From WHTB01 sp050699035 (lineage in GTDB: Bacteria; Actinomycetota; Actinomycetes; Propionibacteriales; Nocardioidaceae), in contig JBOHDE010000069.1 in the NCBI GenBank assembly GCA_050699035.1, positions 1 through 17,937 on the forward strand: a stretch of DNA of 17,937 bases, in the 5' to 3' direction. The notes beneath the pieces were generated by a model. That model saw only the letters and a program-made list of their open reading frames with translations, ran no database searches and was not told the origin of the DNA. Every line of letters starts with the position of its first letter. Within the stretch, counting starts at the first letter, position 1. The position numbers and the translations under genes were made by a program. Of the stretch, positions 6,946 through 15,779 are shown piece by piece.

Positions 6946-7016
6946 TTGCCCAATTGGGCAAAGTTCCACCTCGAACTGGCGGGACCGGGTCGAATTTTGC
7001 CCAATTGGGCAAAATT
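6946..7016. repeat. Pair of perfect palindromes forming a composite inverted repeat
   Basis: The 16-base palindrome TTGCCCAATTGGGCAA occurs at 6946-6961 and again at 6997-7012. The second copy extends to a 24-base perfect palindrome (6993-7016). Centres are 51 bases apart. The two copies also pair with each other: 6946-6966 and 6992-7012 form a 21-bp stem with a single G-T wobble around a 25-base loop. No T-tract follows on either strand, so a simple terminator is not supported. It could be a REP-type extragenic element or a pair of protein-binding sites. Confidence 0.92.
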
Positions 7017-7088
7017 GCACGTGCGAGCGGCTGCGGCGCGACCCACGGATTCATCGGGTCAATGTGGTGATCAGGGTGCGCCAACCCC

Positions 7089-7118
7089 TTGCCAGCAGCC
7101 GGGGACGGTGCATATGTT
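7089..7118 (+). promoter_or_regulatory. Candidate promoter for the fucose hydrolase genes
   Basis: TTGCCA (7089-7094) and TATGTT (7113-7118) are separated by 18 bases, a good match to a sigma-70-type -35/-10 pair for this GC-rich DNA. Transcription would start near 7125, about 100 bases before the GH95 GTG. The -10 lies inside a loose dyad, GTGC at 7108-7111 and GCAC at 7121-7124, that could be a regulator site. Confidence 0.5.
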
Positions 7119-7225
7119 TCGCACAGTGATCGGGTCGTTGCGGTCGCGCGACAGGTGGAGGCGACAGCAGCTCGGGGTCTGACTCACTAGAGATTCGATG
7201 TCTCCGTCGCACACCGGGAGCACTC

Positions 7226-10200
7226 GTGAGAGCACCAGACCTCCGACGTCGTCATGTCCAGGCCGTCGCCGCGATCGCCACCGCGGCCCTGATCGCCACC
7301 CTGGTCGCGCCGTCCGCGGCTCCGGTTACGGCTGCCGCGGCCGCACCAGCTCCCGCCGCGGACAGCGAGTCGATGACGCTCTGGTACGACCAGCCGGCGA
7401 CGAGCTGGGAGTCGCAGGCACTCCCGATCGGCAACGGCGCGCTCGGCGCCGCGGTGTTCGGCGGCGTCGGCACCGAGCAGCTGCAGTTCAACGAGAAGAC
7501 GCTGTGGACCGGCGGCCCAGGCTCGCCCAACTACGACTTCGGCAACTGGAAGACTCCCCGCCCCGGCGCCCTCGACGAGGTCAAGCAGCGGATCGAGGAT
7601 GAGCTGCGCGTCTCACCGGAGTGGGTCGCCGACACACTCGGACAGCCCAAGACCGGGTTCGGTGCGTACCAGACCTTCGGCGACGTGCGGCTCACCATGG
7701 ACCACGCCACGACCGGGGCGACCGGCTACCGGCGCGACCTCGACATCTCCGACGCGACGGCGAGCGTGGCGTACGACGTGGACGGTGTGCACTACACGCG
7801 GGAGTACTTCGCGACCGCGGCCGACGACGTGCTGGTGGCGCGTCTCACGGCCGACGAGCCCGGGGCGCTCGGTTTCCGCACCGCGGTCACCGCGCCCAAC
7901 AACCGTTCCAAGACCGTCACCGCCGACGCCGGCCGGATCACCTTCTCCGGACGGCTCAACGACAACGGCATGCGGTTCGAGTCGCAGATCCAGGTCGTCA
8001 ACGACGGGGGCACGCGCACGGACAACGCCGACGGCACAATCACGGTCGAGGGGGCAGATGCCGTGACCCTCGTCCTCGCGGCGGGCACCGACTACGCCGG
8101 CAGCTACCCGACGTACCGCTCCGGTGAGGACCCCCACGCTGCGGTCACGCAACGAGTCGACGACGCGACCGCCACGTCCTACGACGGACTGCGCGCCGCA
8201 CATGCCGCCGACTACCGGGAGCTCTTCGAACGGGTCGCGCTCGACGTCGGTCAGCGGATGCCTGACCTCCCGACCGACCAGCTGCTGTCGTCCTACCGGG
8301 ACGGCTCGGCGACACCGGAGGCGCGCAAGGCCCTCGAAGTGCTGTTCTTCCAGTACGGCCGGTACCTGCTGGTGGCGTCGTCCAGGGCGGGCTCGCTTCC
8401 CGCCAACCTGCAAGGCGTATGGAACAACTCCACGAGCCCACCGTGGTCGGCCGACTACCACGTGAACATCAACCTGCAGATGAACTACTGGCCGGCCGAG
8501 ACGACGAACCTGTCCGAGACCACCGCGCCGTTGTTCGACTACGTCGACTCGATGGTGCCCGCGGGCCGGGTCACGGCCGACGAGATGTTTGACAACCGGG
8601 GCTGGGTCGTCCACAACGAGACCAACCCGTTCGGCTTCACCGGCGTACACGACTGGGCGACCTCGTTCTGGTTCCCGGACGCCGGTGCGTGGATGGCGCA
8701 GCACTACTACGAGCACTACCTGTTCACCCGCGACGAGACGTTCCTGCGGGATCGGGCCTATCCGCTGATGAAGGAGCTTGCGCAGTTCTGGATCGACGAG
8801 CTCGAGGTCGACCCGCGCGACGGCAGGCTCGTCGTCACCCCGAGCTACTCACCGGAGCAGGGTGACTTCTCGGCCGGCGCGGCGATGTCGCAACAGATCG
8901 TCTGGGACCTGATGACGAACACCGCCGAGGCGGCCGACCGCCTCGGCGTCGACGACGACTTCCGCTCCGAGGTGCTCGGCATCCTGGAGCGCCTCGACCC
9001 GGGCACGCGCGTCGGCTCGTGGGGTCAGCTGCAGGAGTGGAAGGAGGACTGGGACGACCCGAACAACGAGCACCGCCACGTCTCCCACCTCTTCGGCCTG
9101 CACCCCGGGCGTCAGCTGTCGCAGGAGACGACGCCCGAGTACGTCGAGGCGGCCGAGGTCTCACTCGACGCCCGCGGCGACGGCGGCACCGGCTGGAGCA
9201 AGGCGTGGAAGGTCAACTTCTGGGCCCGGCTGCTCGACGGCGACCACGCGCACAAGATGCTGTCGGAGTTGCTCAAGAACAGCGTGCTCCCGAACCTGTG
9301 GGACACCCACCCGCCGTTCCAGATCGACGGCAACTTCGGCGCGACGGCAGGTGTCGCCGAGATGCTGCTGCAGAGCCAGCACGGCGTGGTCGACGTGCTG
9401 CCGGCGGTGCCGAGTTTCTGGGCCGACGGTTCGGTGCAGGGCCTGCGCGCTCGCGGCGATGTGACCGTTGACGCGAACTGGGCGAGCGGCGCGGCGTCCG
9501 AGATCGCTCTGACCCCGGGCCGGTCGGGCGACCTGTCCGTACGCAACGACCTGTTCGACGGCCGCTACGACATCGTGGACGCCGCCTCCGGCCGGAAGGT
9601 CGAACACACCCGCGACGGCGACACCGTCACGTTCGACGCCGAGGCCGGGCACCGCTATGTCGCGAGCACGCAGGCCGCGGTGTCGTTGTCGGCGCCGGAC
9701 CAGGTCGACGTCGGCCAGGAGTTCCCGGTCGCGGTCACCGTCTCGGCGCCCGGCGACCGTACGGTGCCCGCCGGCCAGTTGTCGCTCGCCCTGCCGCCGG
9801 GCTGGACCGCCGAGCCGGAGTCGGTCCAGACCTTGCCGCTCAAGGCCGGCGAGAGCCGCACCGTCGACTTCACTGTCGTGGCGGGCGGGAACGACACCGA
9901 GCGCGCGGTCATCCGCGCCGTCCTGCAGGGCGAGGACTGGCGGGCCATCGGGTCGACCAGCGTCGAGACCGAAGTGCCGCCACCCTGTGCGATCCCGGAT
10001 CCCGCCGAACCGCTGGTGGCCTGGGACCCGACGTCCGGGTCGACGGTCGAGGACGCCTCGACGTACGGCCGGGACGCGACCGTGCAGGGCACGGCGACCT
10101 ATGACGCGACGGCCCCGACCGGGTCCGGTCTCGTCCTCGACGGCGCGTCCTACTTGCGTACGGCCGACACCACGCTCGGGTTCCTGCCAGAGGCGACCTT

Positions 10201-10618
10201 CGCGGCCGAGGTGAAGGTCGGCGGCAGCGGATACCGACGGCTGTTCGACTGGCAGCCGAGCGGCGACCCGGGCACCGACGGCGTCCTGATCGACGTGACG
10301 CCGAGCAACCAGGTCCGCTTCATCGGGTCGGGCACCAACGTGACGACCTCGGCGACCCTGCCGACCGGGCGCTACCTCGACGTCGTGATCACGATGACCG
10401 ACGCCGGTGCGATCACGGTCTATGTCGACGGGGCGGTGGCCGGTTCGGCGCAGGTCCCGGCCGACGGGATCAACGGCTGCGCCCACCGGCAGCTGCGCTT
10501 CGCCGCCGACCAAGGTGGCGGCCAACGGATGACCGGCGCGGTCGACCGCGCCGCGATCTTCCCCGAGGCACTGTCCGCGGACGCGATCGGTAGCTGGCAG
10601 AGCCGAGCCTTCGACTGA
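7226..10618 (+). CDS. Secreted GH95 alpha-L-fucosidase with NEW3 and LamG-like modules
   Basis: A 1130-residue exported enzyme expected to release L-fucose from alpha-1,2-fucosylated glycans by inversion. The N-terminus (LRRRHVQAVAAIATAALIA, then an Ala-rich stretch) is a signal peptide, cleaved around residues 37-46; export through Sec or Tat is unclear. The body to about residue 810 is GH95, with WYDQPATSWESQALPIGNG at its front. Compared with the Bifidobacterium bifidum AfcA active site, the water-binding pair is Asn414/Asn416 in HVNINLQMNYW, the general acid Glu544 in YSPEQG and the base-side Asp701 in QIDGNFG. All are intact. Residues about 818-915 form a NEW3-type beta-sandwich (LPPGWTAEPESV), and about 925-1130 a LamG-like (concanavalin fold) domain. 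The GTG start follows GGGAG at 7216-7220. GH29 begins 13 bases downstream. Confidence 0.93.
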   Translation: MRAPDLRRRHVQAVAAIATAALIATLVAPSAAPVTAAAAAPAPAADSESMTLWYDQPATSWESQALPIGNGALGAAVFGGVGTEQLQFNEKTLWTGGPGSPNYDFGNWKTPRPGALDEVKQRIEDELRVSPEWVADTLGQPKTGFGAYQTFGDVRLTMDHATTGATGYRRDLDISDATASVAYDVDGVHYTREYFATAADDVLVARLTADEPGALGFRTAVTAPNNRSKTVTADAGRITFSGRLNDNGMRFESQIQVVNDGGTRTDNADGTITVEGADAVTLVLAAGTDYAGSYPTYRSGEDPHAAVTQRVDDATATSYDGLRAAHAADYRELFERVALDVGQRMPDLPTDQLLSSYRDGSATPEARKALEVLFFQYGRYLLVASSRAGSLPANLQGVWNNSTSPPWSADYHVNINLQMNYWPAETTNLSETTAPLFDYVDSMVPAGRVTADEMFDNRGWVVHNETNPFGFTGVHDWATSFWFPDAGAWMAQHYYEHYLFTRDETFLRDRAYPLMKELAQFWIDELEVDPRDGRLVVTPSYSPEQGDFSAGAAMSQQIVWDLMTNTAEAADRLGVDDDFRSEVLGILERLDPGTRVGSWGQLQEWKEDWDDPNNEHRHVSHLFGLHPGRQLSQETTPEYVEAAEVSLDARGDGGTGWSKAWKVNFWARLLDGDHAHKMLSELLKNSVLPNLWDTHPPFQIDGNFGATAGVAEMLLQSQHGVVDVLPAVPSFWADGSVQGLRARGDVTVDANWASGAASEIALTPGRSGDLSVRNDLFDGRYDIVDAASGRKVEHTRDGDTVTFDAEAGHRYVASTQAAVSLSAPDQVDVGQEFPVAVTVSAPGDRTVPAGQLSLALPPGWTAEPESVQTLPLKAGESRTVDFTVVAGGNDTERAVIRAVLQGEDWRAIGSTSVETEVPPPCAIPDPAEPLVAWDPTSGSTVEDASTYGRDATVQGTATYDATAPTGSGLVLDGASYLRTADTTLGFLPEATFAAEVKVGGSGYRRLFDWQPSGDPGTDGVLIDVTPSNQVRFIGSGTNVTTSATLPTGRYLDVVITMTDAGAITVYVDGAVAGSAQVPADGINGCAHRQLRFAADQGGGQRMTGAVDRAAIFPEALSADAIGSWQSRAFD

Positions 10619-10631
10619 GAGGAACGCACCC

Positions 10632-12848
10632 ATGAGAACGAGCAAGCGCGCACTCGCGTCCATGCTCGCAGGCGCGGTGGTGGCCGGTGCCGGTCTGGCG
10701 ACCAGCCAACCGGCCACCGCCGAGCCGTCTCCGGGCATCCCGGACTACGAGCCGACCCCGGAGTCGCTGGAGACCCACCCGTTGCCCGACTGGTTCGACG
10801 ATGCGAAGTTCGGCATCTTCATCCACTGGGGCGCGTACTCCGTGCCTGCCTGGGGACCTCGCGGCAGCTATGCCGAGTGGTACTGGAACTACCTGAACTC
10901 GCCCGGCAGCCCGACTTACCACCACCACCGGGACACTTACGGCGAGGACTACGACTACGACGAGTTCCTCGACGCCTGGAAGGCCGAGCGGTTCGACGCC
11001 GACAGCTGGGTCGACCTGTTCAACGACGCGGGCGCGAAGTACTTCGTGCTGACCTCGAAGCACCACGAGGGGATGGCGCTGTGGGACACCGCGACCAGCA
11101 CCCGTGACGCCGTCGACCGGGGACCCGGTCGCGACCTGGCGGGCGAGCTGTTCGACGCGGCCCGCGAGGACGGCAAGCTCAAGGCCGGCTTCTACTACTC
11201 GCTGTACGAGTGGTTCAACCCGAACTACACCGGGCGGCAGCCGACCAACCCGTACACCGGTGCGCAGGTCCCCTACCGCGGGGTCGAGCCGGTCGACGAC
11301 TACGTGCACGACTACATGCAGCCGCAGATCGAGGAGCTGGTCGACCAGTACGACCCCGACATCTTGTGGTGCGACGGCCAATGGGAGAAGCCGGCGAGCT
11401 ACTGGGACATGGCTCCGGTCATCGCCGACTACTACAACCAGGCCAAGAACCGTGAACAGCCCCGTGAGGTCGTGGTCGCCAACCGGTGCAAGACCGAGAC
11501 CGGCAACCTCGACAGCCGCGAGCTCGACTTCCAGACCCCGGAGTACACGGTCAAGGACGACATCGACCCGGCGAAGTGGGAGTCGAGCCGGGGCATCGCG
11601 CACTCGTACGGCTACAACCAGAACGAGCCGATCGAGGACTACCTGACCTCCGACCAGCTCGTCGACTCGCTCGTCGACATCGTCAGCAAGAACGGCAACC
11701 TGCTCCTGGACGTCGGCCCGAAGGGTGACGGCACGATCCCCGAGCTGCAGGCGGAGCGGCTGCGCGACATCGGCGCCTGGCTCGACGTCAACGGCGAGGC
11801 GATCTACGGCACGACGTACTCCAACCACGCCGAGGACGACGCCGCCAACGTGCCGATCCGCTACACCATGAAGGACGGCGCGCTCTACGCGATCGCGCTG
11901 GACCGGCCCGGAGACCAGCTCACCCTCGGCGGCGACCTGCCGTTCGAGGACGCCACCAAGGTCGAGCTGCTCGGCAGCCGCGGGTCGCTCGACTGGGCGC
12001 GGGCCGACGACGGTCGCGTCGTCGTCGACACGTCCGACGTGGGTACGGTCGGCGACCATGCGTACGTCTTCAAGATCACGACGCCAGGCGTACGCCAGCT
12101 GCTGCGGACGACCGTCGACCTACCCGCCGAGGTCGCACCCGGCGGAGAGGCCGAGGCGACAATCACGGTGGAGAACCCGAGCAGCACGGAGTCGTCGGAC
12201 GTCCGGATCGACCTCGCCGCCCCGGCCGGGTGGACGGCCGAGCCGGCGCGTACCACGCTCGAGCCGATCCCTGCGGGCGAGGCTGTCGGCGTGCCGGTCA
12301 CGCTGACCGCGGCGGACGACGCCGAGTCCGGCAACCTTCGGGTGACCACCGGCAACGGGCGGCTCGAGACCGTGACCGAGCACCGGCTGCGGGTGGCGCT
12401 GCCCAACGTCGCCCTGGGCAAGCCGGTCAGCCAGTCCAGCCTGGGCTGGGGTGGCGTGCCCGAACGCGCGGTCGACGGCAACACCGACGGCCGCTATGGC
12501 GGCAACTCGGTGACCCACACCGCCGAGCCGTCGAACGAGGCCTGGTGGCAGGTGGACCTGGCGGAGTCGGTGCCGATCGACTCGGTCGACATCTGGAACC
12601 GCACGGACTGTTGCGCCGACCGGTTGTCCGACTACTGGGTGATGGTGTCGGAGAGCCCGATCACCGCAGACTCGTTGGAGGAGGCGCGTACGGCTCCGGG
12701 TGTGACCGCGGTCAGGCAAGACGCACAGGCGGGCCGACCGACGTCGCTGGACTTCGACAAGCTGCCCGGCCGTTACGTACGCGTGCAGCTGGAGTCGGCG
12801 ACCAACCCGCTCTCGCTCGCCGAGGTTCAGGTGCGTTCCCGTGGCTGA
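10632..12848 (+). CDS. Secreted GH29 alpha-L-fucosidase with NEW3 and F-type lectin domain
   Basis: A 738-residue retaining alpha-L-fucosidase. Residues 1-31 are a Sec-type signal peptide (cleavage after ATA). The GH29 barrel shows FGIFIHWGAYSVP (His65), TSKHHEGMALWD (His144, His145) and DILWCDG, with Asp248 the predicted nucleophile. Glu304 in FQTPEY is a plausible acid/base, less certain. A C-terminal beta-domain runs to about 485, a NEW3-type domain covers about 493-589, and a final module (592-738) is an F-type lectin/CBM47. That module has the fucose-binding signature: His629, then RTDCCADR with Arg657, Asp659, the vicinal cysteine pair 660-661 and Arg664. GAGGAA at 10619-10624 is a good ribosome site. 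The stop overlaps the next start by 8 bases, so the three hydrolases appear co-transcribed. Confidence 0.95.
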   Translation: MRTSKRALASMLAGAVVAGAGLATSQPATAEPSPGIPDYEPTPESLETHPLPDWFDDAKFGIFIHWGAYSVPAWGPRGSYAEWYWNYLNSPGSPTYHHHRDTYGEDYDYDEFLDAWKAERFDADSWVDLFNDAGAKYFVLTSKHHEGMALWDTATSTRDAVDRGPGRDLAGELFDAAREDGKLKAGFYYSLYEWFNPNYTGRQPTNPYTGAQVPYRGVEPVDDYVHDYMQPQIEELVDQYDPDILWCDGQWEKPASYWDMAPVIADYYNQAKNREQPREVVVANRCKTETGNLDSRELDFQTPEYTVKDDIDPAKWESSRGIAHSYGYNQNEPIEDYLTSDQLVDSLVDIVSKNGNLLLDVGPKGDGTIPELQAERLRDIGAWLDVNGEAIYGTTYSNHAEDDAANVPIRYTMKDGALYAIALDRPGDQLTLGGDLPFEDATKVELLGSRGSLDWARADDGRVVVDTSDVGTVGDHAYVFKITTPGVRQLLRTTVDLPAEVAPGGEAEATITVENPSSTESSDVRIDLAAPAGWTAEPARTTLEPIPAGEAVGVPVTLTAADDAESGNLRVTTGNGRLETVTEHRLRVALPNVALGKPVSQSSLGWGGVPERAVDGNTDGRYGGNSVTHTAEPSNEAWWQVDLAESVPIDSVDIWNRTDCCADRLSDYWVMVSESPITADSLEEARTAPGVTAVRQDAQAGRPTSLDFDKLPGRYVRVQLESATNPLSLAEVQVRSRG

Positions 12849-15714
12849 TGACCATGAGGTGTCCCGACGGCGGTTCCTCGCCGGTGCGAGCTCGCTCGGG
12901 GCCGCTGGCCTGACGAGTGGGTGGCTGGGTGCGCCCGCGCATGCGAGTGAGGGCTCGACGCACGTGTTCCTCGACCGCATGCGCACCGACGCGGACTGGG
13001 CTCGGTTCCTGCACGACCAGGACCTGACCTGGGGCGACGTGCCCAAGAACTTCTACCAGGCACCGTTCCTCGGCAACGGCGGCATGGGGGCGTCGCTCTA
13101 CCGGAGGACCGAGACCGGCCGGCTCGCGGTGGTGCTCGGTGACAACCGGGTGCGCGATCACCAGGACGACTTGGGCAGTACGTTCGGGATGGCCCGGCTG
13201 CCGATCGGCGACCTGGTGCTGGACACGACCGGCGATCTGGTCGGCGTCGACCTGCGGCTGAGCCTGTTCGACGCCGTGCTCTCGGGCACGGTCACCACCT
13301 CCGCTGGGGTCGTCGCCGTCGAGTGCTTCGTGCACGCGGAACGCGACGTCCTCGTACTCAACCTGCGGCCGGACGAGGGAGAGGCCGACCTGGCCTGGTC
13401 GTTCACGCCCGAGGAGGCGATCAGCCCGCGAGTGAAGGCGCGTCCGCCGGCACCCGAGGACCTGCTGGCCAACCCTGACCCGGTGCTCGAGGTCGACGGT
13501 CGCCATGGTCGATGCGTTCAACACCTCGCGGTCGGTGGACAGACGGTGACGCAGTGGCGGCACCGAGCCGAGGACGACGGCAGCCACACGGTGCTCCTGA
13601 CGATCGCGCACTCGTTCCCCGACACGAGTGCCGAAGCCACCGCCGCGGCAACCTTGGAATGGGCCGCGCGGCTGCCGCTGGCGCGGCTGCGCAGGGGTCA
13701 ACTCGACTGGTGGCACGACTTCTATCCGAAGAGCTTCGTGTCCGTGCCCGATGCGCGGCTGCAGTCCTTCTACTGGATCCAGCTGTACAAGATGGCGTCC
13801 GCGACCAGGCGCACCATGCCGGTCGTCTCGACGACGGCGCAGTGGCTGGAGCCGACGCCGTGGCCGGCCACCTGGTGGAACCTCAATGTCCAGCTGGAGT
13901 ACTGGCTGCTCAATGCGACGTCGCACGGGGAGCTCGACTCCCTCACCCGGTCGATCGACGAGTACCGCGACAACCTGGTCCTCAACCTGCCGGAGGATCT
14001 GCGGCACGACTCCGCGATCATCGCCCGCAGCGCGCAGGAGAACCTCCGGACGGGCTTCCCCGGAAGGCCGGGCACGGGCAACCCCGAGGTCGGCAACCTG
14101 ACGTGGGCGATGCACAACCTGTGGCTCACCTACCGGCACACGATGGATGACGACCTGCTTGCGGACGTGATCGTCCCGGTCCTGCGGCGGGCGGTGAACT
14201 TCTACCTGCACTTCGTCTACGAGGGCGATGACGGGCGCCTTCACCTTCCGCGGACCTACTCGCCGGAGTACGACGCCAGCGTCGACTGCAACTACGACCT
14301 CGCGCTGGTGCACTGGGGGTGCGCGACATTGCTGCGGGCGACCGAGCGTCTCGGCGTCGTCGACGACCTACGGCCGACCTGGCAGGACGTCGTCGACCGG
14401 CTGGTGGATCCACCACAGGGCGAGGACGGCTTCTGGATCGGTGCCGAGCGCCAGCTCACCAGCTCGCACCGCCACTACTCGCACCTGCTGTGGTTCTACC
14501 CGCTCTACGTCTTCGACCCGACCGACCCGGTGCATCAGGACAAGCTGCAGCGGTCGGTCGACCACTGGGTCGGCTTCGAGGGCGCGTTGCAGGGCTACAC
14601 GTTCACGGGCGCGTCGTCGATGAGCTCGTCGATGGGTCAGGGCGACCAGGCACTGACGTACCTCAACACCCTGCTGGACCGATTCGTGCAGGCCAACACG
14701 ATGTACCGCGAGTCGGGCCCGGTGATCGAGACTCCGTTGTCCGCAGCACAGTCGGTGCACGACATGGTGCTGCAGAGCTGGGGTGACACGATCCGGATCT
14801 TCCCGGCGATCCCTGCGGCGTGGGACGACGCCGTCATCCATCGGCTGCGAACCGAAGGCGCTTTCCTGGTGTCGGCGCGGCGGGAGGGCGGCCGCACCGT
14901 GTGGGTACGGGTGGAGAGCCTGGCCGGTGAGCCATGTCGGTTGTCGCTGCCCGGGTTGGCCGACGGCACGGTCTCGGTGCGCCCGACGTCGGGCAGCCCG
15001 TCGCCAGTGGCGTGGCATCGCGACGGAGAGGTGATCGTTCTCGACCTCGCCGAGGGAGACGACGTCGTCGTGACGACGACGAGCACGCCACGCCTCCTGG
15101 TCGTGGAGCCCGTCGCCACCGAGGGGGAGGCCGGCTGGGGACTTGCTCCGCTGCCACCGATCGGGGTGACCGAGCCGGTCGACCTGGAGGCACTGTTCGA
15201 CAACGACGGGGTCTCGACAGAAGCGGCGATGGCCGACGGCAACTTCGACAACTCGGGCTACACCTACCCGGCCGAGCAGCTGCCCGCCCCGGGTCGTCGC
15301 ACCTTGGACCGGGTGACCTGGCTGCTCGGCTCGTATGAGGACGGCGCGGTGAACAACGTGGTGTTCCGCGGACAGGAGATCGCCGTGCCCGCCGTAACCG
15401 CAACGGCCGTGCACGTGCTCGGCGCGGGCACGAGTGGTGGAGGTGGCGGCACGGCGGTGCTCGGCTATGCCGACGGCAGTCACTCTGAGGTCGTCCTCGA
15501 GCTCACCGACTGGGCGCGCAGTCCGGCGTACGGCGAGTCGATCGCGGTCGAGACGACCCACCGGCACTCCCGTACCGGGGTGATCTCCGGCCTTGCCGTG
15601 CGGTGGTTCCACCAGACCGTCGCGGCCGACCCTTCCCGGCAGCTGGTCAGTGTGACACTGCCGTCGAACACCAAGGCGCATGTGTTCGGTCTGAGTGTCG
15701 AGCGGCCGATCTAA
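12841..15714 (+). CDS. Tat-exported GH95-like glycoside hydrolase, altered catalytic site
   Basis: A 957-residue exported protein, distantly related to GH95. It starts at GTG 12841 within the end of the GH29 gene. A clear Tat signal (SRRRFLA, residues 8-14; likely cleavage AHA|SE at 35/36) differs from its neighbours' signals. Lining it up with the upstream GH95 enzyme gives Asn347/Asn349 (NLNVQLEYW) for the water-binding pair and Glu476 (YSPEYD) for the acid. The third site reads IETPLSAA where GH95 has IDGNFGAT, so Glu630 replaces the catalytic Asp. Spacings agree (129 and 154 residues against 130 and 157). Residues about 776-957 form an accessory module with DLEALFDNDG, NFDNSGY, NNVVFRGQEI and LGYADGS, like those in actinobacterial mannosidases and rhamnosidases. 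The substrate is unknown; the context suggests a fucose-bearing or L-galactose-like glycan. Confidence 0.8.
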   Translation: MADDHEVSRRRFLAGASSLGAAGLTSGWLGAPAHASEGSTHVFLDRMRTDADWARFLHDQDLTWGDVPKNFYQAPFLGNGGMGASLYRRTETGRLAVVLGDNRVRDHQDDLGSTFGMARLPIGDLVLDTTGDLVGVDLRLSLFDAVLSGTVTTSAGVVAVECFVHAERDVLVLNLRPDEGEADLAWSFTPEEAISPRVKARPPAPEDLLANPDPVLEVDGRHGRCVQHLAVGGQTVTQWRHRAEDDGSHTVLLTIAHSFPDTSAEATAAATLEWAARLPLARLRRGQLDWWHDFYPKSFVSVPDARLQSFYWIQLYKMASATRRTMPVVSTTAQWLEPTPWPATWWNLNVQLEYWLLNATSHGELDSLTRSIDEYRDNLVLNLPEDLRHDSAIIARSAQENLRTGFPGRPGTGNPEVGNLTWAMHNLWLTYRHTMDDDLLADVIVPVLRRAVNFYLHFVYEGDDGRLHLPRTYSPEYDASVDCNYDLALVHWGCATLLRATERLGVVDDLRPTWQDVVDRLVDPPQGEDGFWIGAERQLTSSHRHYSHLLWFYPLYVFDPTDPVHQDKLQRSVDHWVGFEGALQGYTFTGASSMSSSMGQGDQALTYLNTLLDRFVQANTMYRESGPVIETPLSAAQSVHDMVLQSWGDTIRIFPAIPAAWDDAVIHRLRTEGAFLVSARREGGRTVWVRVESLAGEPCRLSLPGLADGTVSVRPTSGSPSPVAWHRDGEVIVLDLAEGDDVVVTTTSTPRLLVVEPVATEGEAGWGLAPLPPIGVTEPVDLEALFDNDGVSTEAAMADGNFDNSGYTYPAEQLPAPGRRTLDRVTWLLGSYEDGAVNNVVFRGQEIAVPAVTATAVHVLGAGTSGGGGGTAVLGYADGSHSEVVLELTDWARSPAYGESIAVETTHRHSRTGVISGLAVRWFHQTVAADPSRQLVSVTLPSNTKAHVFGLSVERPI

Positions 15715-15715
15715 C

Positions 15716-15744
15716 GCGACACAGTGCGACCGAAGCCGTACGCT
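15716..15744 (+). promoter_or_regulatory. Weak candidate promoter before the lactonase gene
   Basis: GCGACA (15716-15721) and TACGCT (15739-15744) are spaced by 17 bases. They match the -35 at four positions and the -10 at the TAnnnT core. It lies in the 65-base gap after the GH95-like gene and could give the lactonase its own transcript. Read-through from the hydrolases is as likely. Confidence 0.25.
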
Positions 15745-15769
15745 GAGTCACCAACTTCGAGCGCGCGGT

Positions 15770-15775
15770 GGAGGG
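15770..15775 (+). promoter_or_regulatory. Ribosome binding site that sets the lactonase start
   Basis: GGAGGG lies 4 bases before the ATG at 15780. The frame is also open from a GTG at 15768, but that codon would place the ribosome site inside the coding region and have no purine-rich sequence of its own. The ATG is therefore preferred. Confidence 0.7.
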
Positions 15776-15779
15776 TCAG

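Larger units (their letters stand above)
6916..7225. other. Intergenic region with palindromes and a promoter
   Basis: This gap of 310 bases separates bsaP from the fucosidase cluster. The first 100 bases hold two copies of a perfect palindrome (6946-6961 and 6993-7016) and are much richer in A/T than the surroundings. The stretch 7083-7225 holds a promoter candidate and the leader of the GH95 gene. Frames that cross the gap encode repeated PNWAKF-like peptides, an effect of the palindromes; I see no convincing gene. Confidence 0.8.

Noticed and set aside
6946..7070. Short open frames encoding repeated PNWAKF-like peptides
   Set aside because: The repeated peptides are a translation of the palindromes themselves. 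No start site or homology supports coding.
7122..7128. Shared ACAGTG word in the gaps before GH95 and the lactonase gene as an operator
   Set aside because: The match is only seven bases, is not palindromic, and does not occur upstream of the regulator gene; chance is enough to explain it.
9161..12059. Two minus-strand frames of over 500 codons opposite the fucosidase genes
   Set aside because: They are shadows of the GH95 and GH29 genes, Val/Arg/Gly-rich, with no recognisable motif and no ribosome site.
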